DNA from: an uncultured bacterium
Lineage (GTDB): Bacteria > Bacillota > Clostridia > Oscillospirales > Ruminococcaceae
Reading direction: 5' to 3'
NCBI GenBank assembly: GCA_934875375.1
Contig: CAKXHL010000002.1
Location: forward strand, 75,546 to 139,545
DNA: 64,000 nucleotides
Both the position numbers and the translations under genes were made by a program. Every line of letters begins with the position of its first letter. Within the stretch, counting starts at the first letter, position 1. The notes below the pieces were generated by a model. The model did no database searches. It had not been told where the DNA came from and saw only the letters and a list, made by a program, of their open reading frames with translations. Positions 25,998 to 34,216 of the stretch are shown in pieces.

Positions 25998-26744
25998 TTA
26001 GACCTGTCGCCCACTGGTTTCGCTGAGATTTCCCGCCGCGCGGGAAAGGAGACACCCTCTGCACGGAAGTCGGCTGTTTCTGCGGCACCGGATCGGTGAG
26101 AATGTTCCCTTCGATGGTGGTATCACCGGATCACCTTCCGCGCTGTCTGCAACCTCCACTACCAGCGCAATATGATCCGGATATCCAATTCCATAGGTGT
26201 CAAACAGGATCATATCTCCGCGGGCAGGGATATAGGTTCCAACATCAAAGTAATGATAATATGCTTTGAACCATAGTCCGCAGGAATAAGACGAAGGATA
26301 CCAGGGATACACACTGTCCAGATAAGAAGTTCCCAACCGATCCTCCGCTTTTTGAAAGCAGTACATTAAAAATTCCGTACACCACTGGGCATAAGGATCG
26401 CCGAACAGCTCCCCGTAAACGGTACTGCCATCCTCCTTCACCGGGAACCGGGGCTCCTGTTCAGCGCACCAAATCACCCAATCAACAAAGGTATCCAGCG
26501 ATTTATCATCTGACGGCGGCTCCAAAACGGCGTCAGACTGGGAAATCTCGTCATTGCTCTCCTGCCGGGATGCGGCGGGATCGGACACACTGGCAAAATC
26601 CGACTGGGAATCCTCTATTTGGGACAGTTTGGCCGGTTCGGCCGGCTGAACGCCCAGACAGATCAAAAATAAGATGAAAGCCGCGGCCAAAATGCCAAAC
26701 AAAACAGAAAAAGCTTTGGGATATGTCTTTTGAGGATAGCGCAT
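25998..26744 (-). CDS. Membrane-anchored CHAP-like (NlpC/P60-type) peptidoglycan hydrolase, C-terminus probably frameshifted
   Basis: An N-terminal signal anchor (FSVLFGILAAAFILFLICLGV) precedes an acidic Ser-rich linker. A CHAP-like catalytic domain follows, with Cys in YAQWCTEFLMYCF and His in YPDHIALVVEV, expected for amidase or endopeptidase action on the wall. As read, the protein ends in an Arg/Cys-rich tail unlike the family. In the other frame the same DNA encodes TTIEGNILTDPV; 'TIEGN' is the usual final motif of this domain. A one-base loss near 26118-26126 would explain this. The ATG has AGAGGA 7 nt upstream. It may still be active, since both catalytic residues precede the shift. 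Confidence 0.65.
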   Translation of the reverse strand: MRYPQKTYPKAFSVLFGILAAAFILFLICLGVQPAEPAKLSQIEDSQSDFASVSDPAASRQESNDEISQSDAVLEPPSDDKSLDTFVDWVIWCAEQEPRFPVKEDGSTVYGELFGDPYAQWCTEFLMYCFQKAEDRLGTSYLDSVYPWYPSSYSCGLWFKAYYHYFDVGTYIPARGDMILFDTYGIGYPDHIALVVEVADSAEGDPVIPPSKGTFSPIRCRRNSRLPCRGCLLSRAAGNLSETSGRQV

Positions 26745-26843
26745 ATGAAATCCTCTGTTTCACAAGTAGTAAAATCAGCATACCATAGCAACTGACTATT
26801 TTGTGAAAATGATCCGAAATAACTGGGAGATTTTTATACTATG

Positions 26844-26872
26844 AAAAGGTTCTCCCCGCTTATCGGAGAGCC
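26844..26872 (-). terminator. Terminator of the SagB-like gene
   Basis: GGTTCTCC (26848-26855) pairs with GGAGAGCC (26865-26872) with one G-U pair. Minus-strand reading then gives TTTTCAT. Confidence 0.6.
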
Positions 26873-26911
26873 GATCAGCGAAAATATCCGTCTCTTCCGG
26901 CAGTACCCGCC

Positions 26912-27745
26912 TTATTTATCCAGCGGTTTCACTGCGTTGCTTTCCAGAATGGTCTGCTCGTACATCTTCCGATTACCCGCCTGATTTTTTTCCGGATCTG
27001 AAAGGCCGACCGGAGCTGCGTAAACAATAAATTCCTCCTTGCCATCCAGACAGCACAGCGCATCTGCCACTGTCTGATCAATCGCCGCCACCGCGCAGGT
27101 GCCGCATTCAATGGCCTCACATGCTAAATACAGGTTCTGCACCACATGCCCCGCGTCAATCAGGGCCACCCGGTGGGCGCTGGTGCTGTATCTCCATTCT
27201 GCACGGTAGGGAACAAAGCTGTATAAAAAGGCAACTGCACAGCCGCCCGCCCATTTTTGCCCGTGCATCGCAGCCGTAATCTGTTCTCGGGGATTTTCTA
27301 AAGGTCCAACCGGCTCCAGCGCATGCTCCAGCGGCAGATAATGGTAGACGCCGGCGGAAAGGCCAGCCACCTTCCGCACCGCCAAATAAGTTTCAAACGC
27401 ATGGCGCGCGCCACCGGAAGGCACCGTCCGCAAAGTAGCATAATGGTCTCCCCGGATCGATTTGACCCCCTGCGTTGCCCACAGTAAAAAAGAGAGCTGC
27501 TCCAGCGACATCTCCTCATCCCGATAAAAACGCTGGCTTGTCCTTTTTTGCAAAATGGTGAAAAAATCCGTTTGCGTCATCACGGAACGAAAATCCCGAC
27601 CCAGCAAAATCCGCTGTTCAGACTGGGCGGGTTTGCACAAAGGCGGCTGCGGCAGCCGTTTTTGCTGGTCAGAAAGTTCCCGCTCTTTTGCAAAAGGACT
27701 TTTGCAAAAGTCGCGGTTCGCGGCAATCTGTTCCTGGATATTCAT
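26912..27745 (-). CDS. SagB-type nitroreductase-fold dehydrogenase
   Basis: This 277-residue FMN-dependent flavoprotein belongs to the nitroreductase/SagB-ThcOx superfamily. After a Gln-rich N-terminus come LQKRTSQRFYRDEEMSLEQLSFLLWATQG (FMN-phosphate binding), RTVPSGGARHAFETYL, and LIDAGHVVQNLYLACEAIECGTCAV near the C-terminus. SagB enzymes oxidise thiazoline or oxazoline rings in modified peptides, but single-gene relatives without peptide precursors are common. I see no precursor peptide or cyclodehydratase here. The ATG at 27745 has GGAGG upstream. It follows the next gene by 23 nt and probably shares its transcript. Confidence 0.8.
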   Translation of the reverse strand: MNIQEQIAANRDFCKSPFAKERELSDQQKRLPQPPLCKPAQSEQRILLGRDFRSVMTQTDFFTILQKRTSQRFYRDEEMSLEQLSFLLWATQGVKSIRGDHYATLRTVPSGGARHAFETYLAVRKVAGLSAGVYHYLPLEHALEPVGPLENPREQITAAMHGQKWAGGCAVAFLYSFVPYRAEWRYSTSAHRVALIDAGHVVQNLYLACEAIECGTCAVAAIDQTVADALCCLDGKEEFIVYAAPVGLSDPEKNQAGNRKMYEQTILESNAVKPLDK

Positions 27746-27768
27746 ATCATTCCTCCGTTCGGTCTTCA

Positions 27769-28350
27769 TTAGTAGTTGACAAACAGCATTGTGCCAAAAG
27801 AAGCCGATCCAAAAGGGTCCTCTTTTGTCAGGTCGATCGGGAAAAGACTGCCCATATGGCGGCTTGCCGGGTCAGTATCCTGTTTATAAAGGTTTCCCTG
27901 CATCGCATACCCTGCCTCAATCGGGTCTCTACCGTAAATTTTCTCAACGGCACAGCGGGGCAGCTTAACAACAACACCCCAATATTCTCCTTCCAAATCT
28001 TCCCCCCGGTAGCTGTGCAGATCGGGCAAAACACCATACAAAGCGAGCGGCGTGTCTTTTTCCTGTTCCCGAACAGTACAGGTCATGCCGCCCATGCTGT
28101 CTACCCGCATCTCCAAAAAGGCCTTGCTGTGCGCCGGATCAAAGTTAAGCCGTGCCATCAGCACACTTTCGGGTGATGGACGGGTTTCAAACGCCCACAG
28201 ACGCAGAAAAAAATCCGTTTCATTTACACACATGCGCGCCTGCGCAAAAGGGCGGTAATCCCGTTTTTCCAGCGGGTAGTAGATGATTTTGCCCACCGGC
28301 AGGGCATCCCAGACCGGCTGGCCCTCTATCAGGCTGATTTTGAAATCCAT
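27769..28350 (-). CDS. Hypothetical beta-rich protein, possibly carbohydrate-binding family 9-like
   Basis: The 193-residue product has no signal peptide. Segments such as ARMCVNETDFFLRLWAFET, EYWGVVVKLPRCAVEKIYG and a final FGTMLFVNY resemble CBM9/DOMON-like proteins, many of which are cytosolic and uncharacterised in Clostridia. I cannot name a function. The ATG has GGAGG 8 nt upstream and a TATAAT box lies at 28396-28401. It is the first gene of a two-gene unit with the SagB-like gene. Confidence 0.6.
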   Translation of the reverse strand: MDFKISLIEGQPVWDALPVGKIIYYPLEKRDYRPFAQARMCVNETDFFLRLWAFETRPSPESVLMARLNFDPAHSKAFLEMRVDSMGGMTCTVREQEKDTPLALYGVLPDLHSYRGEDLEGEYWGVVVKLPRCAVEKIYGRDPIEAGYAMQGNLYKQDTDPASRHMGSLFPIDLTKEDPFGSASFGTMLFVNY

Positions 28351-28395
28351 GTGTTTTTCCTCCTTTATCCTTACGAGAGCGGACCATACCTTTTT

Positions 28396-28401
28396 ATTAT
28401 A
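28396..28401 (-). promoter_or_regulatory. Likely -10 box of the CBM9-like/SagB unit
   Basis: A perfect TATAAT on the minus strand lies about 45 nt before the start codon. No clear -35 is seen. The stretch from here to 28612 is AT-rich and holds no convincing gene. Confidence 0.5.
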
Positions 28402-28574
28402 TCAGTTTTACCCAAAATGAAAAGGATTCATGGCAAAAAGAGTTATTTTTCCCTTTTGGGAGAAATTTTTCTTTTGGAAAATTCAAAACTTTCAAAAAAG
28501 TTCTTCAAAAAACATCCATTTTTTCTCCTGCCGTTTCTCTATGCCCGAGTATTCAAAACATTTAAAAAAATGCA

Positions 28575-28604
28575 GCGATATAATACAAATTGTATTTTTG
28601 TCGC
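28575..28604. repeat. Palindrome in an AT-rich intergenic region
   Basis: ATACAA-A-TTGTAT (28583-28595) is a perfect 13-bp inverted repeat, framed by GCGA on the left and TCGC on the right. It sits between two convergent minus-strand units, before the ABC operon's terminator. It could bind a regulator or be a relic. Confidence 0.45.
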
Positions 28605-28612
28605 TATGCGAA

Positions 28613-28643
28613 AAAAAGCCAAAGGAAAATCCTTTGGCTTTTT
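28613..28643. terminator. Terminator of the ABC exporter operon
   Basis: AAAAAGCCAAAGGA pairs perfectly with TCCTTTGGCTTTTT around an AAA loop. The U tract is good on both strands; it lies 13 nt past the ABC gene stop. Confidence 0.9.
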
Positions 28644-28655
28644 CTGTTTCCCGGT

Positions 28656-30572
28656 TTAAGACAGTTCAAACATACCGGTATATAACTGGTAATATTTTCC
28701 CTTTTGGGCGATCAGTTCGTCGTGATTCCCTTCCTCAATAATTTTACCGTGCTCCAGCACAAGAATCACATTGGAATTGCGGACCGTGGACAACCGATGG
28801 GCGATGACGAATACCGTCCGTCCCTCCATCAGTGTATCCATCCCCTTTTCGATCAAAGATTCGGTACGAGTGTCGATGGAACTGGTCGCCTCGTCCAGAA
28901 TCAACACCGGCGGATCGGCTACCGCCGCCCGGGCAATCGCCAAAAGCTGCCGTTGCCCCTGGCTGAGGTTAGCGCCGTCGGAGGTAAGAACCGTGTCATA
29001 TCCCTGCGGCAGATGGGTGATGAAAAAATGAGCATTAGCCAGCTTGGCTGCTGCTACGATCTCCTCGTCGGTGGCGTCCAGCTTTCCATAACGGATATTG
29101 TCCCGAACAGTGCCGGTAAACAGGTGGGTATCCTGCAGAACCATCGACAGGGATCGGCGCAGATCCGCCTTTTTGATTTTGTTGATGTTGATGCCGTCAT
29201 AGCGGATTTTCCCATCCGGCACATCATAAAACCGGTTAATCAGGTTGGTAATGGTTGTTTTGCCCGCTCCCGTAGAGCCGACAAAAGCAATTTTTTCCCC
29301 AGGCCGCGCTTTCAGGGTGATTCCGTCCAGCACGATTTTATTTTCTTCATAACCAAATACCACATCTTCAAATTCCACCGCACCGCGGACCTGCGTATAG
29401 GTCAGGCTGCCATCCCCATGTGGATGGCGCCAAGCCCACAGGCCGGTATGTTCCTCGGTTTCCTCCAAAGAGCCATCCGACCGGCGGCGGGCATTGACCA
29501 GCGTAACATATCCGTCATCGGTTTCCGGTTTTTCATCAATGACCGCAAAGATTCTCTCCGCGCCGGCCAGTGCGCTCAAAAGAATGTTGAACTGCTGACT
29601 GAGCATGGAGATAGGCTGGTTAAAAGACCGGGTGTACTGCAAAAAAGAGCCGATGGTTCCCAAATCCAAAATCCCGAAAATCGCCATCGCCGCACCCACT
29701 GTCGCTGTAACCGCATAGCTGATGTGACCCATATTATTGGAAATAGGACCCATGATATTAGAAAAAGTCCCCGCATTGCTGGCCGCATCGCACAGCGTTT
29801 CATTCAGCTGGGTAAAATGTTCCTTTACCACATCCTCGTGGCAGAAAACCTTGACTACCTTCTGCCCTTCTATCATCTCTTCAATATAGCCGTTGACCTC
29901 TCCCAATGCTCTTTGCTGCTTGATGAAAAAATTGGCCGATTTCCCGCCGATGATCTTGACTAGCCGCAGCAATACCATCAGCAGCAATACGGCCAGAATG
30001 GTCAGCTGCCAGCTGAGCACCAGCATCATAGAAAAAACGCCCACAACAGTGATAACGGAAGAAATCAGCTGCGGAATTCCCTCGCTGATCATTTCCCGCA
30101 GGGTATCCGTATCATTGGTATAACGGCTCATCAGTTCCCCATGGGTATGCGTATCGAAATATTTGATCGGCAGCGACTGCATATGGGTAAACAGGTCTGT
30201 GCGGATTTTCCGCATGGAACCGGTGGCAATGTTGACCATCAGCCTTTTATACAGGTAACCGCATCCCACGCCGATCAAATATACCACCGCCATCAGGCAG
30301 AGCATGGAAACAAACGCAGAAAGATTCGGATTTTCCTGGCCGATAAACGGGACAATATAATCGTTGATAATCGGTTTCAAAAAATATGTACTGGCTACAC
30401 TGGCGCCGGAGCTCCCGATTATTCCAACGATCACCAACAACATCTGGCCTTTGTAGGCCATCAGATATTTTGCCAGCCGCCCAATCGTCGCTTTCGGGGT
30501 TTTGGGTTTTTCCAACGCCGGGCCTCTGCCCGGGCCGCGGCCCATATTGACAACACGAGCTTCTTTTGCCAT
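28656..30572 (-). CDS. ABC exporter, second subunit of a heterodimer (active nucleotide site)
   Basis: The 638-residue type IV exporter half has a Gly/Arg-rich N-terminus (NMGRGPGRGPALEK), six membrane helices and an ATPase domain. Walker A is GSTGAGKTT, the signature is NLSQGQRQLL, and Walker B is ILILDEATSS with the catalytic Glu present. The start ATG (30572) is 1 nt past the stop of the upstream subunit, with AAGGGGG upstream, so the two are coupled. Such pairs export drugs, peptides or lipids. The divergent MarR regulator suggests a toxic or drug-like substrate. Confidence 0.93.
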   Translation of the reverse strand: MAKEARVVNMGRGPGRGPALEKPKTPKATIGRLAKYLMAYKGQMLLVIVGIIGSSGASVASTYFLKPIINDYIVPFIGQENPNLSAFVSMLCLMAVVYLIGVGCGYLYKRLMVNIATGSMRKIRTDLFTHMQSLPIKYFDTHTHGELMSRYTNDTDTLREMISEGIPQLISSVITVVGVFSMMLVLSWQLTILAVLLLMVLLRLVKIIGGKSANFFIKQQRALGEVNGYIEEMIEGQKVVKVFCHEDVVKEHFTQLNETLCDAASNAGTFSNIMGPISNNMGHISYAVTATVGAAMAIFGILDLGTIGSFLQYTRSFNQPISMLSQQFNILLSALAGAERIFAVIDEKPETDDGYVTLVNARRRSDGSLEETEEHTGLWAWRHPHGDGSLTYTQVRGAVEFEDVVFGYEENKIVLDGITLKARPGEKIAFVGSTGAGKTTITNLINRFYDVPDGKIRYDGININKIKKADLRRSLSMVLQDTHLFTGTVRDNIRYGKLDATDEEIVAAAKLANAHFFITHLPQGYDTVLTSDGANLSQGQRQLLAIARAAVADPPVLILDEATSSIDTRTESLIEKGMDTLMEGRTVFVIAHRLSTVRNSNVILVLEHGKIIEEGNHDELIAQKGKYYQLYTGMFELS

Positions 30573-30573
30573 A

Positions 30574-32334
30574 TTAAGCCACCCCCTTCTGCTGAGATTC
30601 GTATACTTCCCGATAAATTTCATTGCTGGCCAACAATTCCTCATGCGTACCCACTGCATCAATCCGTCCATCGTTTAAAACGATGATCCGGTCTGCATCC
30701 TGTACGGAGGTCACCCGCTGGGCGATAATAAACGTCGTTGTTCCCGCCAGCTTTTCCCGCAGCGCCTGGCGGATCTTACTGTCGGTCGCCGTGTCTACTG
30801 CACTGGTACTGTCGTCCAAAATAATAATCTTCGGTTTTTTTAACAACGCACGTGCAATACACAGCCGCTGTTTCTGCCCGCCGGATACGTTGACGCCGCC
30901 CTGTCCCAGATCCGTGTCGTACCCATCGGGGAAAGAGCAGACAAAATCATGCGCCTGTGCCGCACGGCAAGCCTCTTCAATCTGTTCGTCGGTCGCGCCA
31001 GCGTCTCCCCAGCGCAGGTTTTCCTTGATGGTGCCCGAGAAAAGCACGTTTTTCTGCAATACCATCGCCACGGCGTTGCGCAAAGTTTCCAGCGGGTACT
31101 CCCGCACATCGCGGCCACCCACTTTCAAACTGCCGCTGTATACATCATATAACCGGGGAATCAGCTGAACCAACGTTGTTTTGGCTGATCCGGTTCCGCC
31201 GATGATCCCGATGGTCTCACCGGAACGGATGTGCAGGTTGATATTCTCCAATGTCAGATTATCGCCTTTCTTGGCATAGCTGAACGATACGTTTTCAAAA
31301 TCCACCGATCCATCCGCCACCGAAACGTCAGCGCTGCCGGCATCGGTAATGTCCAGCGGCTCGTCCATTACCTCGATGATGCGGCGAACCGAGGCCCGCG
31401 CCATAACCAATCCGACAAAGTTCATGGAAATCATCATCAAAGAAGTAAGCGTTTGCATCAAGTAGCTTAAAAAGCTGAAAAATTCGCCGGTTAGCATACT
31501 TCCCGCAATAATCTGCCGTCCGCCAAACCAGGATACCGCGATCATACAGGCATAAATTACAAAGTTCATCAACGGCATATTGACAATTAAAAGCCGCTCC
31601 GCTTTTTTCTGTGCCTGCTGCAGCTTTGTTGCAGCCTGCCGGAATTTTTCACTTTCATGGTCGCTTCGTACAAAAGCTTTGACCACGCGGATTCCCACCA
31701 AATCCTCCTGTACCGACGCATTCATGCTGTCATACTGATCCAGCATCCGCTGAAAACGAGGATATGCCTTCACTGCAATTACCGCCAGTGCACTGCCAAG
31801 AACCGGTACTGCCACCAAAAAAATCAGGGAAAGCTGCGCGTTGATGCTAACCGCCATAATAACTGCGCAGATAAGCATCAGCGGCCCGCGGATCATCCCG
31901 CGGATGATATTTGCAAAAGAGTTCTGAGTATTCGTCACATCGGTGGTCAGGCGGGTAACCAGCGACGCGGTGGAAAAACGGTCCACATTGGCAAAAGAAA
32001 AGTCCTGGATTTTGTCAAAAAGTTTTTTGCGAATATTTTTGGCAAAACCGGAACTGGCCACAGCGGCAAAATGGCCGCCGCCCGCGCCAAAGCACAGAGA
32101 AATCATGGCCATCAAGATCATCAGCAAGCCCACCTTTGCCACATAAGGCAGGTTGCCGTTTGCAATCCCCACGTCAATGATTTTTGACATGAGAAAAGGG
32201 ATGAGGATTTCCATACTCACCTCACCCACCATGCACAGCGGGGACAAAAGCGTAGCTTTTTTATACTCTCCCACACAGGCGAGCAGCTTGCCGATATCGC
32301 CGGTCCCCTTCTTTTTGTTTTGTCTAGATGACAT
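30574..32334 (-). CDS. ABC exporter, first subunit of a heterodimer (degenerate nucleotide site)
   Basis: The 586-residue product has six membrane helices and an ATPase domain. Walker A is GGTGSAKTT, with Ala where Gly is usual. Walker B is IIILDDSTSA, with Asp in place of the catalytic Glu; the signature is VSGGQKQRL. This asymmetry is typical of heterodimeric exporters in Firmicutes (LmrCD/TM287-288 type), where one of the two composite ATP sites is inactive. The ATG at 32334 has GAGGTG 7 nt upstream. It is the first gene after a consensus promoter overlapped by a probable MarR operator. Confidence 0.92.
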   Translation of the reverse strand: MSSRQNKKKGTGDIGKLLACVGEYKKATLLSPLCMVGEVSMEILIPFLMSKIIDVGIANGNLPYVAKVGLLMILMAMISLCFGAGGGHFAAVASSGFAKNIRKKLFDKIQDFSFANVDRFSTASLVTRLTTDVTNTQNSFANIIRGMIRGPLMLICAVIMAVSINAQLSLIFLVAVPVLGSALAVIAVKAYPRFQRMLDQYDSMNASVQEDLVGIRVVKAFVRSDHESEKFRQAATKLQQAQKKAERLLIVNMPLMNFVIYACMIAVSWFGGRQIIAGSMLTGEFFSFLSYLMQTLTSLMMISMNFVGLVMARASVRRIIEVMDEPLDITDAGSADVSVADGSVDFENVSFSYAKKGDNLTLENINLHIRSGETIGIIGGTGSAKTTLVQLIPRLYDVYSGSLKVGGRDVREYPLETLRNAVAMVLQKNVLFSGTIKENLRWGDAGATDEQIEEACRAAQAHDFVCSFPDGYDTDLGQGGVNVSGGQKQRLCIARALLKKPKIIILDDSTSAVDTATDSKIRQALREKLAGTTTFIIAQRVTSVQDADRIIVLNDGRIDAVGTHEELLASNEIYREVYESQQKGVA

Positions 32335-32364
32335 ATTATCACCTCGTTCATTCATTTCCCTCTT

Positions 32365-32395
32365 ATTTTAACCTTCATCTAATATTGTGTCAATA
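32365..32395 (-). promoter_or_regulatory. ABC operon promoter overlapped by a palindromic (MarR-type) operator
   Basis: On the minus strand TTGACA (32388-32393) and TAAAAT (32365-32370) are 17 bp apart. The palindrome TATTG-TGT-CAATA (32383-32395) covers the -35 box, so a bound regulator would block the polymerase. The divergent MarR gene is the obvious candidate. Confidence 0.75.
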
Positions 32396-32439
32396 ATAAA
32401 TTTAAAAATAATAGTATAATTAATAAAAGCGTAATATGG

Positions 32440-32468
32440 TTGACTTTTTCAAACTCATTGCTTATAAT
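32440..32468 (+). promoter_or_regulatory. Promoter of the MarR regulator gene
   Basis: TTGACT (32440-32445) and perfect TATAAT (32463-32468) are 17 bp apart. Confidence 0.8.
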
Positions 32469-32500
32469 AAGAATCAGTAGAAGAAAGGATGTGCTGACAG

Positions 32501-32983
32501 GTGGAAAAGGTCAATCGAAAAGCGGTCGTACGGGAGCTGATGTCCATACATCCGCTGTTTCGGAAAAAATTTTTGAACCGGCTAGACCACCCTTTCAGCA
32601 GCTTATCCAAATCCCAGCGGGATGTTGTGATGTCTTTAAACCTATATCCCGCTATGAACATGGGTCAGCTGGCGGTAGAAGCCAATGTCTCCTTGCAGCA
32701 AATCACCAAAACAGTTAACGCGCTGGAGGATATGGGATATGTGCGCCGTTATATCGACAAGGCAAACCGGCGGCAGGTTTGGGTGTCGCTGACCGAACAG
32801 TGCCAATCCCGGATTCGAAGTTCTTGCGACGCCAACGATGGGCTGCTGGTGAAAAGTTTTGCGTCTTTGTCCGATGAGGATATGCTACAGCTGCAAAAGG
32901 CCGCATGCACTATCACCCAGATTATCAACAAAATGGAGGATCGTCCGCTGCAGGATCTGACTGCAAAGGAAGACGAAAAATAG
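32501..32983 (+). CDS. MarR-family transcriptional regulator
   Basis: The 160-residue product is a winged-helix repressor. The core is MNMGQLAVEANVSLQQITKTVNALEDMGYVRR, followed by the wing YIDKANRRQVWVSLTE, then a C-terminal dimer helix. It is divergent from the ABC exporter, and a palindrome overlaps the exporter's -35 box. It most likely represses the exporter until a small ligand binds. The GTG start at 32501 has AAAGGA about 11 nt upstream, a long spacing. Direct contact with the palindrome is inference. Confidence 0.88.
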   Translation: MEKVNRKAVVRELMSIHPLFRKKFLNRLDHPFSSLSKSQRDVVMSLNLYPAMNMGQLAVEANVSLQQITKTVNALEDMGYVRRYIDKANRRQVWVSLTEQCQSRIRSSCDANDGLLVKSFASLSDEDMLQLQKAACTITQIINKMEDRPLQDLTAKEDEK

Positions 32984-33034
32984 CACTTCTTGCTCAAATC
33001 GTTTCTGCGGTTTTGGTGTCTTTCATGGAATAGC

Positions 33035-33071
33035 AAAAAAGGCACGCTTTTTCATAAAAGCGTGCCTTTTC
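33035..33071. terminator. Bidirectional terminator between MarR and DUF3810 genes
   Basis: AAAAGGCACGCTTTT pairs perfectly with AAAAGCGTGCCTTTT around TCAT; A/T runs flank both sides. Confidence 0.9.
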
Positions 33072-33085
33072 TTGTTTTATATTTG

Positions 33086-34183
33086 TTACCCGCTGCGCCG
33101 CTCCGCCAGCAGCAGATCGACCATCCGCCCATAGCTTTGCACACCGTCGGACTGGGCGTTCGCCTTTAAATAATGATCGTTCAAAGAGGTGGAAACCTCT
33201 GCCACCTTTGTTTCAAACTGCTTCCAGTATCGGTTGGACACCCGGTAATCCCTCTTTGCCTGTTCCGGCAGAGAGTCGTAGATCCGCACATAGCTTTCCC
33301 GCCGACCGGCGCCGTACAGCGCGTTCATGGCATAGGACAGCGCATTGAGCGTTCCGCTGTACTGCAATGCCGGCTCCTGCGATTCCCGGCAGGCCAAATA
33401 GGCAATGAATCCAGCCTCATCCTCCCGAATCCATCCTTTCAGATGGGCCAGTTCATGGCAGATGGTATAGGGAATTTCATAATCGGGAATATCCCGGTTG
33501 TAATTGGCTTCAATAGTAAAAGGCGAAAACATGCCGGTCAGCCGCAGATGGGACATCCCCCAGGAAAAAGCAACGCCCTTGGGGGTGGGGTAATACCCCG
33601 ACAAAGAAGGGTACTGCTTTCCCAGCCCGGTCATGGCGGCTCTGGCCTGCCCTTTGATGTCTACTGTTTCCAGAGAAAGCCCGCCTTCCCCATTTTGCGG
33701 AATCCGAGAGGCGTATTCATTGGCCTGTGCCGCCAGCTCTTCACACAGCTGCTCCAATTCCGCCACGGAAGAATCGCGCACTTCGTATCCCGCCAGCTCT
33801 CCAAACGGAGTCCGCCCATAGTTGATGGTACAGGTCAGAGTCAGCATCAAAAACACGGCAGGCCCTGCACAAAGCAGCAGCCGAAAAAATCCTGACAGCA
33901 TTTTTTTCGCTTTTTGCCGACAATGGAACAGGTTCCACACCAGTACAGCCAAAAAGCACAATAGGCCCAAAGGCAGTGCATAAAGCACCCATTCGTATAC
34001 GGAAAAAGGCAGTGGAGACAGTAGCCTTCCGATGGTATTCGGAAAAACGGGGAACAAGTACTCCGCGTACCATTGGGCAAATCCGGTTCCGCTGCGGGAC
34101 AGCCAGATCAAGCCGCAGGCCGCTGCCAGTGCGCAGGCCGCCCACACAAAGCATTTCCAGTACCGCCTGCAATAAGAGATCAT
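33086..34183 (-). CDS. DUF3810-family membrane protein with HExxH zinc-protease motif
   Basis: The 365-residue product has three N-terminal membrane helices, the third ending ...LTLTCTINYGRTPFGELAGY. An extracytosolic domain then carries the metalloprotease motif ICHELAHLKGWIREDEAGF; the second Glu of 'EDEA' is the likely third metal ligand. This is the DUF3810 pattern. A role in wall or membrane-protein turnover is plausible but unproven. The ATG at 34183 has GGGAGGAG just upstream. The DUF1848 gene ends 33 nt upstream on the same strand, so they may share a transcript. Confidence 0.82.
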   Translation of the reverse strand: MISYCRRYWKCFVWAACALAAACGLIWLSRSGTGFAQWYAEYLFPVFPNTIGRLLSPLPFSVYEWVLYALPLGLLCFLAVLVWNLFHCRQKAKKMLSGFFRLLLCAGPAVFLMLTLTCTINYGRTPFGELAGYEVRDSSVAELEQLCEELAAQANEYASRIPQNGEGGLSLETVDIKGQARAAMTGLGKQYPSLSGYYPTPKGVAFSWGMSHLRLTGMFSPFTIEANYNRDIPDYEIPYTICHELAHLKGWIREDEAGFIAYLACRESQEPALQYSGTLNALSYAMNALYGAGRRESYVRIYDSLPEQAKRDYRVSNRYWKQFETKVAEVSTSLNDHYLKANAQSDGVQSYGRMVDLLLAERRSG

Positions 34184-34216
34184 CGTTCTCCTCCCTTTTT
34201 TCAAAAGATCAACAGG

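Noticed and set aside
28351..28659. 102-codon plus-strand frame in the AT-rich gap
   Set aside because: Lys/Phe-rich low-complexity product that runs through the ABC operon terminator; no ribosome site.
28704..29963. 419-codon plus-strand frame opposite the ABC exporter subunit
   Set aside because: Antisense shadow of a certain ABC gene.
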